In this document: one piece after another, positions 62,842 to 64,000 of the stretch
Position numbering within the stretch: position 1 is the first letter of the stretch
Layout: every line of letters starts with the position of its first letter
Source: Pedobacter caeni
Lineage (GTDB): Bacteria > Bacteroidota > Bacteroidia > Sphingobacteriales > Sphingobacteriaceae
Assembly (NCBI RefSeq): GCF_900129215.1
Contig: NZ_FQUQ01000002.1
Coordinates: forward strand, 992,001-1,056,000
Reading direction: 5' to 3'
Length of the DNA: 64,000 bases
Notes under the pieces: generated by a model
Database searches by the model: none
The model's input: the letters and a program-made list of their open reading frames with translations, nothing else
Told to the model about the DNA's origin: nothing
Program-made: the position numbers and the translations under genes

Positions 62842-64000
62842 ATGATAAAACACCTACTCACCAGAAAATATGCAGTTCTGGCCACCATGACCATAGCTCT
62901 GGGATTTGCAGCTTGTAAAAAAAATAAAGTAGCTCCGGAACCTGAGAAAAAAAAGCAGATCAGCGTTCCTGCGATAGGTAACAGTAAACAAACTCCTACT
63001 ACGGATAGAGTGGAGTTAAGTAATGATTCTGTATTTCTATATGCCAAAGAAATCTATTATTGGAATGCAAGCCTGCCAACTTATGATGAGTATTTACCAA
63101 GAAGATTTAAAAATTTGAGTACTGATCTGGCTAACTATGAGGAGAACCTGTTTAATATAGGTAAGATCTCTGCTTCTCCGGATTATACGCCTGGTTTTAC
63201 AGACTTAAATTATTCCTTTATTGAAGATGCAACCACCGTTAACGCGCCGGCTGGTCTCCACAGTACTTTGGCTGCAGTAGATACGGAAGGGAATGGCAAG
63301 GATGTTGGTCTTCGGGTGGAAAGATATAGAACAAATAATACTGAGCCTGCTGTTTACAGCATATTTGTTACCGCTGTTTACCCCGGATCTCCTGCTGCCG
63401 CTGCCGGAGTGCAAAGGGGATGGCTCATTAAAACCATAAACGGAGTGCCGGTTGGTGCCGATATTACCTATGCCAAAAATGCGGTTGATGCGACAAGTGC
63501 AATTATAACAGGTACCATATACACTGGTGGCGTAAAAGGAGCTGATTTTTCAAAAACGCTGGCTTTGACTACACCAAGCTATAAAAGCAGTCCGGTTTAT
63601 AAAGCTGTCACGCTTACCTCTGGTACAAAGAAAATCGGTTACCTAGCTTTTGCAAGGTTCTCCACTTTAGATAACAATACAAAAGCGGAATTGGATGCAG
63701 CCTTTGCTGATTTCTCGAGAGAGGGTGTCAAAGATCTTGTGATCGACTTAAGGTACAATGGTGGTGGTTATATCAGTACAGCCGAGTATCTGACCAATCT
63801 GATTGCTCCTTCATCGGCTAACGGACAGATCATGTTTACGGAATACTACAATAGTACGATGCGAAACGGGCAGGCAGGGATTCTGATCAACCAACCGGTA
63901 TTGGATGTGAACAATAAAGTGATCTATAGTAATGCCCTTGGAAGGAACCTGACCTTTGCTGATGAAGGTTATGGCCCTGAAGATAAAAACACAAAAATCA
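62842..64000 (+). CDS. S41-family peptidase lipoprotein (3' end outside window)
   Basis: The frame is open to the window edge; 386 codons are visible. A lipoprotein signal (TMTIALGFAAC) puts the lipidated Cys at residue 25; a Lys-rich linker and an N-terminal helical region (DSVFLYAKEIYYWN) follow, typical of Bacteroidota S41 peptidases. Then comes a PDZ domain (FVTAVYPGSPAAAAGVQRGW) and the start of the tail-specific protease core (IGYLAFARFSTLDNNTKAEL, LVIDLRYNGGGYISTAEYL). The catalytic Ser and Lys lie beyond the window. It cleaves proteins in the envelope; whether on the cell surface is unknown. Confidence 0.9.
   Translation, partial: MIKHLLTRKYAVLATMTIALGFAACKKNKVAPEPEKKKQISVPAIGNSKQTPTTDRVELSNDSVFLYAKEIYYWNASLPTYDEYLPRRFKNLSTDLANYEENLFNIGKISASPDYTPGFTDLNYSFIEDATTVNAPAGLHSTLAAVDTEGNGKDVGLRVERYRTNNTEPAVYSIFVTAVYPGSPAAAAGVQRGWLIKTINGVPVGADITYAKNAVDATSAIITGTIYTGGVKGADFSKTLALTTPSYKSSPVYKAVTLTSGTKKIGYLAFARFSTLDNNTKAELDAAFADFSREGVKDLVIDLRYNGGGYISTAEYLTNLIAPSSANGQIMFTEYYNSTMRNGQAGILINQPVLDVNNKVIYSNALGRNLTFADEGYGPEDKNTKI

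Overview
The window is chromosomal DNA from a member of the Bacteroidota, most likely the Sphingobacteriaceae (Pedobacter-like). The grounds are: a fused MurF-alanine racemase, a FecI/FecR/outer-membrane-receptor trio with an STN domain and DUF4974, LytS/LytTR pairs, AraC regulators in abundance, promoters of the TTG-N19/20-TAnnTTTG type, almost no Shine-Dalgarno sequences, and tRNA genes without encoded CCA. This is inference from gene content; no 16S gene is present.

Layout. 1-7.7 kb: end of an alpha/beta hydrolase, a LytS/LytTR two-component pair, an AraC regulator, DUF302, DUF418 and VOC proteins and a secreted GEQHG-motif protein. 7.9-9.6 kb: a four-gene cassette of unknown small envelope proteins. 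9.6-16.7 kb: secreted proteins, an O-methyltransferase, a beta-propeller lipoprotein, a class C beta-lactamase-like hydrolase, and an AraC regulator followed by a remnant of an HlyD-type efflux gene and a siderophore-interacting protein. 16.7-35.9 kb: an 18.9-kb segment bounded by two nearly identical tRNA-Leu(UAA)/tRNA-Gly(GCC) cassettes. It holds AraC/DoxX-like, FecI/FecR/receptor, a CheB-CheR-histidine kinase hybrid broken by a frameshift, an AraC/DHA2 efflux pair with NTF2-like proteins, and a run of secreted or membrane proteins. 36-45.7 kb: recX, a MocR regulator, a double-GNAT protein, murF-alr, DUF502, LOG, a sodium:solute symporter and recR. 45.7-57.8 kb: SDR, a KirBac-like channel, trpDFBA with an attenuator, nhaA, Sua5/YwlC, an FMN glutamate-synthase-like protein and asnS. 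57.9-64 kb: a histidine kinase, sucC, lolD, a preATP-grasp-like protein, a degenerate HAD protein and the start of an S41 peptidase lipoprotein.

The most unusual content is noncoding. (1) Two long intergenic elements (46559-47089 and 55517-56231) start at once after the stop codon of unrelated genes. Each has a conserved left domain with a long stem, a variable repeat-filled centre and a conserved right domain folding as an 87-nt hairpin. The left stem differs at three base pairs between copies and all three changes are compensatory. Left and right domains carry the same TGAAGG-loop hairpin in opposite orientation, and a solitary relative overlaps the stop codon of the DUF502 gene (42470-42563). 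I do not recognise the family. (2) trpDFBA is preceded by a 17-codon leader ORF with three consecutive Trp codons, a pause hairpin, an antiterminator and an intrinsic terminator; its probable promoter places the transcript start within a few bases of the leader ATG. (3) Four palindromes spaced 30-32 bp lie upstream of the ECF sigma gene.

All calls come from reading the sequence by eye; no database search or folding program was run.
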